DNA of 64,000 nucleotides from contig NZ_LFBU01000002.1 in assembly GCF_001045555.1 (NCBI RefSeq), forward strand, positions 372,001-436,000. The letters run 5' to 3'. The notes under the pieces were generated by a model. The model did no database searches, was not told the DNA's origin, and was given only the letters and a program-made list of their open reading frames with translations. This document shows, piece after piece, positions 1-9,543 of the stretch. Within the stretch, counting starts at the first letter, position 1. Each line of letters begins with the position of its first letter. Source of the stretch: Marinobacter subterrani (GTDB lineage: Bacteria > Pseudomonadota > Gammaproteobacteria > Pseudomonadales > Oleiphilaceae). Position numbers and translations under genes: made by a program.

Positions 1-14
1 CACTGGCAACGGAG

Positions 15-407
15 ATGGATGTCTGCCTGCGGCTGCCGACCCGGGTGCTGTATCAGGGCATGGCCCGCAAGCTGTTTGCCGTCGCCGAGAACGGCGCCTT
101 CGGCATGCTGCCCAATCACATTGATTTTGTTACCTCGCTGGTGCCGTCGGTTTTGATCCTGACCCTGGCGGACGGCAGTGAGGCAATTTTCGGCATAGAT
201 GAAGGCATTCTGGTGAAAAAAGGCCATCAGGTTGAGGTTGCAACCCGCCGCGGTGTGGCGGGTGAGAATCTGGACTCACTGCAGGAGAGCGTCCGGAAAA
301 CCTTTATCGAAGTGGATGAAGACGAACGTGTTGCGCGCTCGGCACTGTCCAGGCTCGAGGCCGGCATGGTGCGCCGTTTTGCCAGCCTCCAGAAGCGCGG
401 AACATGA
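15..407 (+). CDS. atpC: N-type ATP synthase epsilon subunit
   Basis: Epsilon subunit of the F1 central stalk, which couples ion flow to catalysis. The 130 residues hold the N-terminal beta-sandwich (PTRVL near residue 8, the ENGAFGMLPNH stretch near 26-36) and a C-terminal helical hairpin rich in Arg and Glu. The wording matches N-ATPase epsilon subunits rather than the housekeeping ones. The frame stays open to the window edge, so the true start may lie a few codons upstream and the gene may be 5' partial. It overlaps the next gene by 4 bases (ATGA), as expected inside one operon. N-ATPase operons usually begin atpD-atpC, so beta should sit just outside the window. Confidence 0.85.
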   Translation: MDVCLRLPTRVLYQGMARKLFAVAENGAFGMLPNHIDFVTSLVPSVLILTLADGSEAIFGIDEGILVKKGHQVEVATRRGVAGENLDSLQESVRKTFIEVDEDERVARSALSRLEAGMVRRFASLQKRGT

Positions 408-712
408 GCCGGCGGCGGGAGTCTCCGGAAGAGGGCATCGGCCGTCGGGCCCGGCGCCTGAAGCAGGCCCGGGACAACCCCGGGGTGAGCCCGCTGCGGG
501 GCCTGGGCGCCTTCGGCATGATCGGGTGGTCGATTGCGGTTCCAACCGTTGGCGGGGCCTTTCTCGGGCTCTGGCTGGATCGCCACATGCCCCAGGATTT
601 CTCCTGGGTGATTGCCCTGATTCTGGGCGGCGTCGTGGTGGGTGGTTTCATTGCCTGGGCCTGGATCAGCCGGGAAAGCAGGGAAGAGGAGGATAACCAT
701 GATGATCATTGA
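404..712 (+). CDS. atpQ: N-ATPase AtpQ (AtpI-like) membrane subunit
   Basis: Small membrane protein of 102 residues with a basic N-terminus and two hydrophobic segments (about residues 37-60 and 66-87) separated by a short WLDRH-type loop, ending in an acidic/His-rich tail. This fits the AtpI-like protein (AtpQ) that sits between atpC and atpR in N-ATPase operons. AtpI proteins are thought to help assemble the c-ring, and this role is inferred from the family. The start overlaps the atpC stop by 4 bases. Its own 3' end overlaps the next gene, so translation is probably coupled. Confidence 0.8.
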   Translation: MSRRRESPEEGIGRRARRLKQARDNPGVSPLRGLGAFGMIGWSIAVPTVGGAFLGLWLDRHMPQDFSWVIALILGGVVVGGFIAWAWISRESREEEDNHDDH

Positions 713-995
713 CTGGCCGGCCGCGCTGACGGGCTTTGGAGTCGGCGTGCTGGTGAGTAGCCTGTATTTTGCCGGCCTGGCCCTGACGGTGCGCCTGGCG
801 CTGGCCTCATCCCGGCCCCATGCGCTGCTGCTGCCCAGCGCCCTGGTGCGGATCGGGTTGCTGCTGGCGGCAGGCTGGCTGGTGACGGCCGGCGCCACCC
901 TGCTCTGGAGCCTTGCCGGCTACGGCCTGGCCTTTTTCGTGGTGCGCCTGATCGCTATTGCCATGGCCAACGCGCCCCGCCCGGAGGATGCCTGA
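699..995 (+). CDS. atpR: N-ATPase AtpR subunit
   Basis: Hydrophobic protein of 98 residues with three membrane segments and Arg residues buried between them (VRLAL near 27, VRIG near 43, VVRLI near 82). AtpR is specific to N-ATPase operons. Its conserved membrane arginines have been proposed to interact with the c-subunit carboxylate. I chose the ATG at 699 because a GAGGAGG-type ribosome site lies just upstream; an ATG immediately after it is the only close alternative. It overlaps atpQ by 14 bases and atpB by 1 base. Confidence 0.8.
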   Translation: MMIIDWPAALTGFGVGVLVSSLYFAGLALTVRLALASSRPHALLLPSALVRIGLLLAAGWLVTAGATLLWSLAGYGLAFFVVRLIAIAMANAPRPEDA

Positions 996-1690
996 TGCAA
1001 CTGACGCCCGATGAAACCATCCTGTTCACCCTCGGCGGCATCGGTATTAACGAGACCATCGTTAATACCTGGCTGGTGATGATCGTCCTGACTGTTGCCT
1101 CGATTATCATTACCCGCCATTTGCGGCCGGATGTCCCACCCAATCGTTGGCGCACCACCCTGGAAGTCATCGTTACTGCTATCCAGAGCCAGATCGAGGA
1201 GATCTCACCCCGCGCGTCCCGCCATGTATTGTACTTTTCCGGCACGCTGTTCCTGTTTATCGCCCTGTCGAACCTGCTGCTGGTGGTGCCGGGCTTCGAA
1301 CCGCCGACCGCCTCGCTGTCCACCACCGCCGCGCTGGCGCTTTCTGTGCTCATTGCCGTGCCGCTGTTCGGCATTACCCGCCAGGGCATCCGGGGCTACC
1401 TGAAAACCTATATCGAGCCCTCCGTCGTGATGCTCCCGTTCAATATCATCAGCGAGTTCTCGCGCGGGCTGTCCCTGGCCATCCGCCTGTATGGCAACGT
1501 CATGAGCGGTGCCGTTATCGCCGGCATCCTGCTGGGGGTTGCGCCGTTCTTTTTCCCCGTGGTGATGGACGTGCTCGGATTGCTGACGGGTTTGATCCAG
1601 GCCTACATTTTCGCCGTCCTGGCGACGGTTTACATCTCATCCGCCACCGCTACTCACGGGAAACCCCCGGAAAAGGAGAAAGACCAATGA
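995..1690 (+). CDS. atpB: N-ATPase subunit a
   Basis: Subunit a of the membrane Fo sector, which forms the ion half-channels next to the c-ring. The 231 residues show five to six membrane helices. The hallmark helix with the essential arginine is present as SLAIRLYGN (around residue 165), followed by a glycine/alanine-rich segment. The protein is shorter than E. coli subunit a (271 residues), as usual for this lineage. It starts inside the atpR stop (TGATG) and ends with an ATGA overlap into the c-subunit gene. Confidence 0.9.
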   Translation: MQLTPDETILFTLGGIGINETIVNTWLVMIVLTVASIIITRHLRPDVPPNRWRTTLEVIVTAIQSQIEEISPRASRHVLYFSGTLFLFIALSNLLLVVPGFEPPTASLSTTAALALSVLIAVPLFGITRQGIRGYLKTYIEPSVVMLPFNIISEFSRGLSLAIRLYGNVMSGAVIAGILLGVAPFFFPVVMDVLGLLTGLIQAYIFAVLATVYISSATATHGKPPEKEKDQ

Positions 1691-1974
1691 CCGATCTTGC
1701 CCTTATTGCCGCAGTCTCCATTCTGACTGCAGGTCTGACAGTCTCTTTCGGGGCGCTGGGCCCGGCGCTTGGTGAAGGCCGGGCGGCCGCCGCCGCACTT
1801 GCGGCCATTGCCCAGCAGCCGGATTCGGCATCGACCCTGTCTCGAACCCTGTTTGTCAGCCTGGCGATGATCGAGTCCACCGCCATCTACTGCTTTGTGG
1901 TGGCCATGATCGTCCTGTTTGCCAACCCGTTCTGGGATCAGGCGCTGCAGGCTGCCCAGTCGGCGGCGGGGTGA
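1687..1974 (+). CDS. atpE: N-ATPase subunit c (rotor ring proteolipid)
   Basis: Proteolipid of the rotor ring: 95 residues in two membrane helices joined by a polar AQQPD loop. Helix 2 carries the ion-binding carboxylate within MIESTAIY, that is Glu-Ser-Thr with a downstream Tyr, the set of ligands seen in Na+-binding c-subunits. Helix 1 has GEGRAA where the Ilyobacter Na+ ring has GQGYAA, so a second carboxylate faces the site. This double-carboxylate pattern is typical of N-ATPases. It was first read as Na+-specific, but the Burkholderia pseudomallei N-type c17 ring was reported to be proton-specific, so the coupling ion is uncertain here. Confidence 0.92.
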   Translation: MTDLALIAAVSILTAGLTVSFGALGPALGEGRAAAAALAAIAQQPDSASTLSRTLFVSLAMIESTAIYCFVVAMIVLFANPFWDQALQAAQSAAG

Positions 1975-1977
1975 ACC

Positions 1978-2745
1978 ATGTCTGTTGACTGGGTCACAGT
2001 CATTGCCCAGGTTGGCAACTTTCTGGTGCTGGTCTGGCTGCTCAAGCGCTTCCTGTACAAGCCCATCCTGAACGGTATCGACGCCCGGGAGGCGGAAATC
2101 GCCACACGCATGGGTGAGGCGGCAGTGGCCCGGGAAAAGGCCGCCGCCGCCGAAGCGGCCTTTCTGGAGCAGAAGCAGAAACTGCTGGCGGAGGATTCCG
2201 TCCACGCCAGGCAGATTCGCGAACAGGCCGAGCAGCAGAGAGACGCCATGGTGGCAGCCGCCCGCAAACAGCTGGAACAGGAAAAGCAGGACTGGCAGGC
2301 CCATCTGGAGGCCGAGCGGGCCAGATTTATCAGGGAGTTGCACATGGCCAGTGCGGATGCCCTGTATCAGCTGGTACGCCGGGCACTGCATGACCTGGCG
2401 GATGCCGATATGGAGGAGCGCATGGCCCTGACCGTGATGGCGCGGCTGGAGCCGCTATCCGGGGAACTGGCCGCTGGTGACGTCAATGCCGGCCAGGCGA
2501 CGGCGACAACCCATTCGCCGCTGCCCCAAGCGGTTCAGGAAACCATGCGGACTTCGCTGGAACGCCTGGTGCCGGGGCTGACCCTGAGCTTTGCCACGGA
2601 TGCCGGGCAGTCACCCGGTCTGATCCTGCGCATTGGCAGTGTTCAGGTGGCCTGGACGGTCGACAGCTATACCGATGATCTGGCTGGCCTGCTGACCGAC
2701 CGGCTGGCGGCAGGCGACTCCGGCCGGGTGAATCATCATGGCTGA
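1978..2745 (+). CDS. atpF: N-ATPase subunit b with delta-like extension
   Basis: Peripheral stalk subunit. Residues 1-25 form a membrane anchor, followed by a long charged coiled-coil helix (about 35-130) rich in Ala, Glu, Gln and Lys. At 255 residues it is about 100 longer than a usual subunit b. The extra C-terminus (about 150-250) contains an [14 protein letters not shown] segment followed by WTVDSY, as in N-ATPase b proteins thought to replace the missing delta subunit. No separate atpH is present between atpF and atpA, which supports this. It overlaps atpA by 8 bases. Confidence 0.85.
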   Translation: MSVDWVTVIAQVGNFLVLVWLLKRFLYKPILNGIDAREAEIATRMGEAAVAREKAAAAEAAFLEQKQKLLAEDSVHARQIREQAEQQRDAMVAAARKQLEQEKQDWQAHLEAERARFIRELHMASADALYQLVRRALHDLADADMEERMALTVMARLEPLSGELAAGDVNAGQATATTHSPLPQAVQETMRTSLERLVPGLTLSFATDAGQSPGLILRIGSVQVAWTVDSYTDDLAGLLTDRLAAGDSGRVNHHG

Positions 2746-4273
2746 AACACCGGAGTGGGCCGATGCCAGCCAGTTTGTCGGGACCCTGCTGGAGGGCCCG
2801 ACTCCGGCACTGGCGTTGACGGAAGTAGGCCGGGTGGCAGAGGTTGGGGATGGTATTGCCGTGGTTTCCGGCCTGGCCCGTGCCCTGGCGGATGAATTGC
2901 TGGTGTTTGCCTCCGGTGTCCGGGGCGTGGTGCTTGATCTGGAACCGGACCGGCTGGGGGTTATCCTGCTGGGGCCTTCCGATCGGGTGACCTCAGGTGA
3001 GGATGTCTGGCGGACTCACAAGGTATTCAGCGTACCGGTCGGGCCGGGTCTGGTTGGCCGGGTTCTCGACGCCACCGGGGAGCCCCGGGATGGCAAAGGC
3101 AGCGTTGCCGCGAGCGCCCGGAAGCCGGTGGAGGTCAACGCCCCGGGCATTCTGAGCCGTGCGGCGGTCAGCCGTCCGCTGGCCACCGGCATCAAGGCCA
3201 TTGATGGCGCGGTGCCGGTGGGGCTCGGCCAGCGCGAATTGATTATCGGTGACCGGCAGACCGGAAAAACGTCGCTGGCGGTCGACACCATTCTCAACCA
3301 GGCCCGCTCGGAGGTGCTCAGTATCTACTGTGCCATCGGGCAACGCGGGGACGCGGTGGCCCGGGTGGTAGAGACCCTGCGCCAGAGCGGTCAGCTTGAG
3401 AACACCATTGTGGTGTCCGCCGGCGATGAGGATGCCCCTGGCCTGGCCTACATGGCGCCTTATGCGGCCATGACCATGGCGGAGTACTTCTCGAATCAGG
3501 GGCGGGATGTACTGGTTGTTCTCGATGACCTGACCCACCACGCCCGATCCTATCGGGAACTCTCGCTATTGCTGCGTCGGCCGCCGGGCCGGGAAGCCTT
3601 CCCCGGGGACATCTTCTATGTGCACGCACGGCTGCTCGAACGGGCCGGCCAGTTCACACCGGAAGCCGGTGGTGGCTCCATTACCGCGTTACCCGTGGTG
3701 GAGACCCAGGCTGAGAACCTGTCTGCCTACATTCCCACCAACCTGATATCGATTACCGACGGCCAGATCTATCTGTCGCCGCGGCTGGTGCGCAAAAACC
3801 AGTTCCCGGCGGTGGATATCGGGTTATCGGTGTCGCGGGTAGGCGGCAAGGCCCAGCACCGGGCCTTCCGGGATGTCGCCGGCAACCTGCGAGTTACCTT
3901 GTCCCAGTTTGAAGAACTTGAAGATTTTGCCCGTTTTGGCACCCGACTGGATGACAACACCCGGGCCCGCCTGAGCCGCGGAGCGGCCGTGCGTGCTGCG
4001 TTGCGCCAGCCCGAGCGCGACCCGGTGCCGGCGGTGGAACAGTTGCTGGTGCTGACGGCCGCGATGGAAGGGCTGTTTGACGGTCTGTCGGAAGGCGCCG
4101 TTGCCGATGCCATGGTCCGCATGAGAGAGGGCGTTGGCGACAGACTGGACGCCATCGCCGAAAGCATCAGTCAGAATCGTCCTCTGGACAAGGACGAAAA
4201 AGCCACCATCCTGCGGGTGGCCCGCAGCAGTCTGGCGTTGCCGGAGGACGGTGCCGATGACCCAGACGCTTGA
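2738..4273 (+). CDS. atpA: N-ATPase alpha subunit
   Basis: Non-catalytic alpha subunit of the F1 hexamer, 511 residues, close to the family's usual length. The Walker A motif GDRQTGKT is at residues 171-178, with the nucleotide-binding core around it and the C-terminal helical bundle from about 390. The [29 protein letters not shown] stretch around 265-290 is a strong alpha-subunit signature. The C-terminus is more divergent than in housekeeping AtpA, as in other N-ATPases. It overlaps atpG by 17 bases. Confidence 0.93.
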   Translation: MAETPEWADASQFVGTLLEGPTPALALTEVGRVAEVGDGIAVVSGLARALADELLVFASGVRGVVLDLEPDRLGVILLGPSDRVTSGEDVWRTHKVFSVPVGPGLVGRVLDATGEPRDGKGSVAASARKPVEVNAPGILSRAAVSRPLATGIKAIDGAVPVGLGQRELIIGDRQTGKTSLAVDTILNQARSEVLSIYCAIGQRGDAVARVVETLRQSGQLENTIVVSAGDEDAPGLAYMAPYAAMTMAEYFSNQGRDVLVVLDDLTHHARSYRELSLLLRRPPGREAFPGDIFYVHARLLERAGQFTPEAGGGSITALPVVETQAENLSAYIPTNLISITDGQIYLSPRLVRKNQFPAVDIGLSVSRVGGKAQHRAFRDVAGNLRVTLSQFEELEDFARFGTRLDDNTRARLSRGAAVRAALRQPERDPVPAVEQLLVLTAAMEGLFDGLSEGAVADAMVRMREGVGDRLDAIAESISQNRPLDKDEKATILRVARSSLALPEDGADDPDA

Positions 4274-5141
4274 AGCCCTGTCCCGCCGGACCGAAACGCT
4301 TACCAGTATTCGCGGCATTGTGCACACCATGAAAACCATGTCTGCCATCAATGCCGTGCCCTATGAGCGGGCGGCAGAATCCGTGGCGGCCTACCACCAG
4401 ACCGTGCTGAACGGCCTTCGTGCCTTTATGGCCAAGACCGGGCCTATTGCCATGCCGGTGGCCGCGCAGGCCGAGCGGATTCTGGTGGTGTTCGGCTCTG
4501 ATCACGGCCTGTGTGGCAATTACAACGAAGCGCTTGCCAGCCATGCCCGGGCTGCAACGGAGGCCACCGACAACACCCGGGTTCTGTGCGTCGGGGCCCG
4601 CATGAAAGACGCGCTCACGGATCAGGGGCTCACCCCGGATACCAGCTTCCTGCCGCCGGCCTCGGCGGACGGCATTGGCCGTCTGGCCGGCGACATCGTC
4701 ACCCGGCTGGATGAGGTTGGTGGCGGTGACCTGCATAACCGGGTGGCTGTCACCCTGGCGTTCACCCGGCGGGCCGGGCGCGGACAGCGGGAACCGGTCA
4801 TGGCCCCGCTGTTGCCACTGGCGCCCTCGTTGCTGTCAGCCCCGGGCCACACCGGCTGGCAATCCCGGTCCCTGCCCGACTACACCATGTCGGCCACGCC
4901 GCTGTTTGCCGCACTGCTGCGGAACCACATCTTTGCCACCGTCTTCCAGGCCTCGGCAGAAGCGCTGGTCACCGAGAATGCGGCCCGGCTGGCCCTGATG
5001 CAGCAGGCGGAACAGGCCGTTGAAGATCGTCTCGAGGAGGTCGGGGGGCAGTTCAGGCTGGTGCGCCAGGACGAGATTACCAGCGAGCTGATGGACATCA
5101 TCATCGGTTTTGAAGCACTGAAGAAGAAACCATCGGTGTAA
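4257..5141 (+). CDS. atpG: N-ATPase gamma subunit
   Basis: Central rotating shaft of F1, 294 residues. The N-terminal helix has [25 protein letters not shown], the C-terminal helix ends in [15 protein letters not shown], and these two pair as the coiled coil. Between them lies an alpha/beta domain with the [12 protein letters not shown] motif (about residues 79-90). I chose the ATG at 4257, where family homology begins; the open frame extends upstream but without gamma-like sequence. The last gene of the operon: the following ~90 bases have no gene and no clear hairpin terminator. Confidence 0.9.
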   Translation: MTQTLEALSRRTETLTSIRGIVHTMKTMSAINAVPYERAAESVAAYHQTVLNGLRAFMAKTGPIAMPVAAQAERILVVFGSDHGLCGNYNEALASHARAATEATDNTRVLCVGARMKDALTDQGLTPDTSFLPPASADGIGRLAGDIVTRLDEVGGGDLHNRVAVTLAFTRRAGRGQREPVMAPLLPLAPSLLSAPGHTGWQSRSLPDYTMSATPLFAALLRNHIFATVFQASAEALVTENAARLALMQQAEQAVEDRLEEVGGQFRLVRQDEITSELMDIIIGFEALKKKPSV

Positions 5142-5230
5142 CGCGCTTCCTTAACATGTTTTCCGTGGGGAATTGCTGATAACCTTTAATTATTAACTAA
5201 TAACCAAAAATGCATCCGAGGGGGAGTGTA

Positions 5231-6304
5231 ATGAGACGAACAGCAGCGGCCGGTCTGATCGTTACCCTTGGGCTTCTGGCTTCTGCCGCCCAGGGTCAGG
5301 GTAGCGACTCACAGCTGACGACGGCGGTCACCGAGCGCAGCGAGCTTCAGGAGACCGTCCGGCTGGATGGCGTGATTGAAGCCGTTCAGCAGAGCACCGT
5401 CTCAGCCCAGACCAGCGGCACAGTTCAGAAACTGCCGTTTGACGTCGACGACTCGGTGGCGGCCGGTGATCTGATTGTTCAGCTTGAAGACAGCGAACAG
5501 CAGGCGCGATTGAACCAGGCCCAGGCCGGGCTCGAAGAGGCGGAGGCCGCTTTGGCCGACGCGAGCCAGCGTTTTGCCCGAATTGAGGAAGTCCACCAGC
5601 GCGGACTGGTATCCCGCCAGGAGTTTGACCAGGCCCGGAATAACCTGGCGGCAGCCCGGGCCAGGGTTGAACGGTCCCGGGCCGCCGTTGCCGAGGCAAA
5701 GGAGCAACTGAGCTACACCCGGGTTCTTGCGCCGTATGGCGGTATTCTGACCGAACGGCACGTAGAGCTGGGCGAAGCAGTGAGCCCGGGGCAGCCCCTG
5801 CTCAGTGGTTTGTCGCTGGAGCAGCTCCGGGTCGTGGTTGATCTGCCCCAGCAGTACGCGGATCTGGCGCGCAACAAACGCCAGGCCCGGGTCACCCTTG
5901 CAGACGGCCGGGTGCTGGAAACCGGTGACATGACGTTTTACCCCTACGCAGACCCCGAGACACACACGTTCCGGTTGCGGATGCGCCTGAATGAACCGAA
6001 CGGTTCGCTTTTTCCGGGCATGCTGGTGAAAGTGAGCGTACCGGTTGCCAGCCGGGAGGCCCTCTGGGTTCCGGCCAGCAGTCTGATCCACCGCAGCGAA
6101 CTCCGGGCGGTGTATGTCCTGGGCAGTGACCAGCGCCCCCGGTTGCGCCAGGTGCGTATTGGCGTTCGCGATGGCGAACGGCTGGAAATTCTGGCGGGGC
6201 TCAGCGAGGGCGAACGGGTAGTGACCAATCCGTCGGCGCTGGTGGGCAGTGACCGCCTGACTCTGCCCGGGGCCGCCGAGCCAGGTGGGGAGGAAAACCG
6301 GTGA
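5231..6304 (+). CDS. RND efflux periplasmic adaptor (HlyD/AcrA type)
   Basis: Membrane-fusion protein that bridges an inner-membrane RND pump to an outer-membrane channel. The 357 residues begin with a signal peptide ending near AAQG-QG (about residue 24), then a barrel-sandwich hybrid lipoyl domain, a coiled-coil hairpin rich in Ala, Glu and Gln (about 90-150) and beta-barrel and membrane-proximal domains. I chose the ATG at 5231 because a GAGGGGGAG ribosome site precedes it; an in-frame ATG at 5210 is the alternative. It overlaps the pump gene by 4 bases (GTGA). No outer-membrane channel gene is adjacent, so a shared TolC-like protein is likely. Substrate unknown. Confidence 0.88.
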   Translation: MRRTAAAGLIVTLGLLASAAQGQGSDSQLTTAVTERSELQETVRLDGVIEAVQQSTVSAQTSGTVQKLPFDVDDSVAAGDLIVQLEDSEQQARLNQAQAGLEEAEAALADASQRFARIEEVHQRGLVSRQEFDQARNNLAAARARVERSRAAVAEAKEQLSYTRVLAPYGGILTERHVELGEAVSPGQPLLSGLSLEQLRVVVDLPQQYADLARNKRQARVTLADGRVLETGDMTFYPYADPETHTFRLRMRLNEPNGSLFPGMLVKVSVPVASREALWVPASSLIHRSELRAVYVLGSDQRPRLRQVRIGVRDGERLEILAGLSEGERVVTNPSALVGSDRLTLPGAAEPGGEENR

Positions 6305-9300
6305 GCGAGCAACTGCCGGGCGTCGGGCCTTCCGGCGCCATTGCCCGGGTTTTCCAGGACAACAAACTTACGCCGCTGCTGGCGGTGCTTGCGGTGGTGC
6401 TCGGTGTCCTGGCGGTGATCATCACACCCAAGGAGGAGGAGCCGCAGATCGACGTCACCATGGCGGACATCATGGTGGGCTTTCCGGGCGCCAGCGCCCG
6501 GGAGGTGGAAAGTGCCATCGCCATTCCGGCGGAGCAGGTGATGAGCGAGATCAAGGGTATTGAGCATGTCTACTCGGTATCCCGGCAGGGCCAGGCGTTG
6601 ATCACCGTACAGTTCGAGGTGGGTGTGCCCAGGCAGGATGCCTTGGTGCGCCTGTACAACAAGGTCTATTCCAATCAGGACTGGCTGCCCGCGAACCTTG
6701 GTGTCACCCAGCCGTTGATCAAGCCCAGGGGCATCGAAGACGTGCCGGTGATGACCCTGACCCTGTACGACCCGGCCAACGGCCATACCGCTGAGGAGCT
6801 CACCCGTCTGGCCCACATGCTGGAGGTGGCCCTGAAACGGGTGCCGGGTACCCGGGATGTCTACACCGTGGGCGGGATTCCCGATCGTGTCGATGTGGTG
6901 TTTGATCCGGCCCTGCTGGCCGGTTTCCAACTGACGGTCAGTGACATCCAGAACGCCCTTCAGGCCGCCAATGCCAGCAGCCAGGAATCCCGGATAACCC
7001 GCAACAACCTGTCGATACCGGTGCAGGTGGGTACCTTGCTGGAGACCGTGGAGGATGTGCGCAACCTGGTGGTGGGCATGCACAAGGGGGCCGCCGTGTA
7101 CCTGGAGGATGTGGCCCGGGTTCGCCGGGGCGGCACGGTTCCGGACCAGAGCGTGATGACCGGCTTTGGCCCGGGCGAGCAGACCGGTGCCGCCGGCAAG
7201 CCCGGCGAGGTTTACCCGGCGGTCACCCTGGCGATCGCCAAGAAACCGGGCGAGAACGCCATCGAAATCACCACGGCCATCAAGAAACGGCTGGAACTGT
7301 TGCGCAACCGGGCACTGCCGGCGGGCGTGGAAGTTCTGGTGACCCGGGATTACGGTGAGACGGCCTCCCAGAAGGCCCGGAAGCTGATTTCAGACCTGAT
7401 CTCCGCCACCCTCGCGGTCATGATTCTGGTGTTGGCTGCCATGGGCTGGCGCCAGGCTCTGATCGTCGGTGTCGCGGTGCTGATCACCCTGTTGCTGACG
7501 CTGGTGTTCTCCTGGGCCTGGGGCTTTACCCTGAACCGGGTCTCCCTGTTTGCCCTGATTTTTTCCATTGGCATCCTGGTGGATGACGGCATCGTTATTA
7601 CCGAGAACATCAACCGCCGTATCCAGAACTCCCGCCGCGCGGTGAAAGAGATCATTCCGGTGGCGGTAGACGAAGTGGGCACCCCCACCATCATGGCCAG
7701 CCTGACTATCATGGCGGCGCTGATTCCCATGGCCTTTGTCAGTGGCTTGATGGGCCCCTACATGAGCCCGATCCCGATCAATGCCTCCGCCGGAATGGTG
7801 ATTTCCCAGATTGTCGCCTTTGTGGTGGCACCCTGGCTGGCCCTTCGGCTGTTGCGGCACAAGAAGGGACAGGCGGCCGAAGAGGCGGCGGAAGCCTCGA
7901 ATTCCGCCGATGGCGTCAGCGCCATCTCGCTCCGCGTCTTCCGGACCCTGTTGTCGCCATTTCTTGGAGATCATGCCTGGCGGCGTCGGTTGCTGGCGCT
8001 GGGGGTGGTATTGCTGACGGTTGCGGCGGCTTCGTTGCCGGTGTTCCAGGCGGTGATCCTGAAAATGCTGCCGTTCGACAACAAATCCGAACTGCAGATC
8101 GTGGTGGACATGCCAGAGCGCACGCCCATGGCGCAGACCCATCGGGCGCTGCTGGAAATGGGGCATTACCTGGAGACTGTCGATGAGGTGGCCAACTGGC
8201 AGACCTACGCAGGCACGTCCTCGCCCATCAACTTCAACGGCCTGGTGCGGCAGTATTACCTGCGCAGCGAACCCTATCAGGGCGATATCCAGGTAAACCT
8301 GGTCGGCGAGGAGAGCCGGGCGCGGCAGTCCCACGCCATCGCTCAGGCTCTGAGAGGCCCGCTGACCGACATCGGCGACCGGTACAGCGCCGAGGTGAAG
8401 GTGGTTGAAGTGCCTCCGGGGCCGCCGGTTCTGGCGCCGGTGGTGGCGGAAATCTACGCCGTGGATAACGAACGCCGTGCCGAGCTGGCCACCCGGGTGG
8501 CCGAGGGTATGAGCAAGGTGGACGGGCTGGTACAGATCGATACTTCCCTGGAGGCGCCCACCCGGCAGTGGGAGGTCGTCGTGGACCGGTCCCGTGCGGC
8601 CCGGCTCGGGATTTCCCAGGCCCAGGTGGTGCTGGCCCTGCAGACGGTCCTGGGTGGCCGGGGCGTCAGCTTCCTGCACGATGAACATGCCAAATACCCG
8701 GTGCCGATCCGGATCATTCTTGCCGAGGGCGATAAGGCCCAGCCTTCGGCCCTGCTGTCTGTAAAGGTGCGCAGCCGAAGCGGGCAGCTGGTGTCGCTGG
8801 CCAGCATTGCCGACATCCGGGATGCGGACTGGATGGGTGCCATCTACCACAAGGACCTGCTGCCGGTGACCTACGTAACAGCTGCCATGGCGGGCGAGAT
8901 CGATTCACCCCTTTACGGGATGTTCGACATGGTCGATCGTCTGGAACAGGATCCCGGCGCGCCAGAGCAGTATTTCATCAGCCAGCCGGTGTTGCCTGAA
9001 AACGGCGCCCTCAAATGGGATGGTGAGTGGCAGATTACCTACAAAACCTTCCGGGACATGGGTATTGCCTACAGTGTGGGGATATTCCTGATCTTCGTGC
9101 TGCTGGTGGCCCAGTTCCGTTCCTACCTTCTGCCACTGGTGATCATGGCGCCGATTCCACTGACCCTGATCGGCATCATGCCCGGCCATGCCCTGCTGGG
9201 AAGGGAGTTCACCGCCACCAGCATGATCGGGATGATTGCCCTGGCCGGGATCATTGTTCGTAATTCGATCCTGCTGGTGGTGTTTATCCGGCAACTGATT

Positions 9301-9531
9301 GATGAGGGCGTGGATCTGGGCGAGGCGGTCGTTCTGGCCGGTGCCGTCCGGATCAAGCCCATTGCCCTGACGGCAATCTCGGCCATGGTGGGTGCTTACT
9401 TTATCCTGAACGATCCGATATTCAATGGTCTGGCGATTTCGCTGATTTTCGGGCTGGCCATGTCCACGGTATTCACGATTATTGTGGTGCCACTGCTGTA
9501 CTACACACTCGCGCGCTGCAAATGGGTGTGA
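6301..9531 (+). CDS. RND efflux pump, HAE1/AcrB-like
   Basis: Proton-driven inner-membrane transporter of 1076 residues with the usual RND layout: helix 1, a large periplasmic loop, six helices, a second large loop and five to six helices. The proton-relay pair is at Asp428-Asp429 in ILVDDGIVITEN. The N-terminal KEEEPQIDV and FPGASAREVE stretches are typical of RND pumps grouped with HAE1. It starts with GTG overlapping the adaptor stop. A Glu/Ala-rich cytoplasmic linker lies near residue 525. The substrate cannot be told from sequence. Confidence 0.9.
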   Translation: MSEQLPGVGPSGAIARVFQDNKLTPLLAVLAVVLGVLAVIITPKEEEPQIDVTMADIMVGFPGASAREVESAIAIPAEQVMSEIKGIEHVYSVSRQGQALITVQFEVGVPRQDALVRLYNKVYSNQDWLPANLGVTQPLIKPRGIEDVPVMTLTLYDPANGHTAEELTRLAHMLEVALKRVPGTRDVYTVGGIPDRVDVVFDPALLAGFQLTVSDIQNALQAANASSQESRITRNNLSIPVQVGTLLETVEDVRNLVVGMHKGAAVYLEDVARVRRGGTVPDQSVMTGFGPGEQTGAAGKPGEVYPAVTLAIAKKPGENAIEITTAIKKRLELLRNRALPAGVEVLVTRDYGETASQKARKLISDLISATLAVMILVLAAMGWRQALIVGVAVLITLLLTLVFSWAWGFTLNRVSLFALIFSIGILVDDGIVITENINRRIQNSRRAVKEIIPVAVDEVGTPTIMASLTIMAALIPMAFVSGLMGPYMSPIPINASAGMVISQIVAFVVAPWLALRLLRHKKGQAAEEAAEASNSADGVSAISLRVFRTLLSPFLGDHAWRRRLLALGVVLLTVAAASLPVFQAVILKMLPFDNKSELQIVVDMPERTPMAQTHRALLEMGHYLETVDEVANWQTYAGTSSPINFNGLVRQYYLRSEPYQGDIQVNLVGEESRARQSHAIAQALRGPLTDIGDRYSAEVKVVEVPPGPPVLAPVVAEIYAVDNERRAELATRVAEGMSKVDGLVQIDTSLEAPTRQWEVVVDRSRAARLGISQAQVVLALQTVLGGRGVSFLHDEHAKYPVPIRIILAEGDKAQPSALLSVKVRSRSGQLVSLASIADIRDADWMGAIYHKDLLPVTYVTAAMAGEIDSPLYGMFDMVDRLEQDPGAPEQYFISQPVLPENGALKWDGEWQITYKTFRDMGIAYSVGIFLIFVLLVAQFRSYLLPLVIMAPIPLTLIGIMPGHALLGREFTATSMIGMIALAGIIVRNSILLVVFIRQLIDEGVDLGEAVVLAGAVRIKPIALTAISAMVGAYFILNDPIFNGLAISLIFGLAMSTVFTIIVVPLLYYTLARCKWV

Positions 9532-9543
9532 CGGCGGGCGGTA

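Noticed and set aside
5142..5230. Terminator or operator after the ATPase operon
   Set aside because: The AT-rich stretch with TTAATTATTAACTAATAA is suggestive of a promoter, but no clear -35/-10 pair, dyad or hairpin could be fixed.
7390..8850. Open frame of 486 codons antisense to the first RND pump
   Set aside because: Its His/Gln/Arg-rich composition mirrors the sense codons of a clear RND gene. No ribosome site or family motif.
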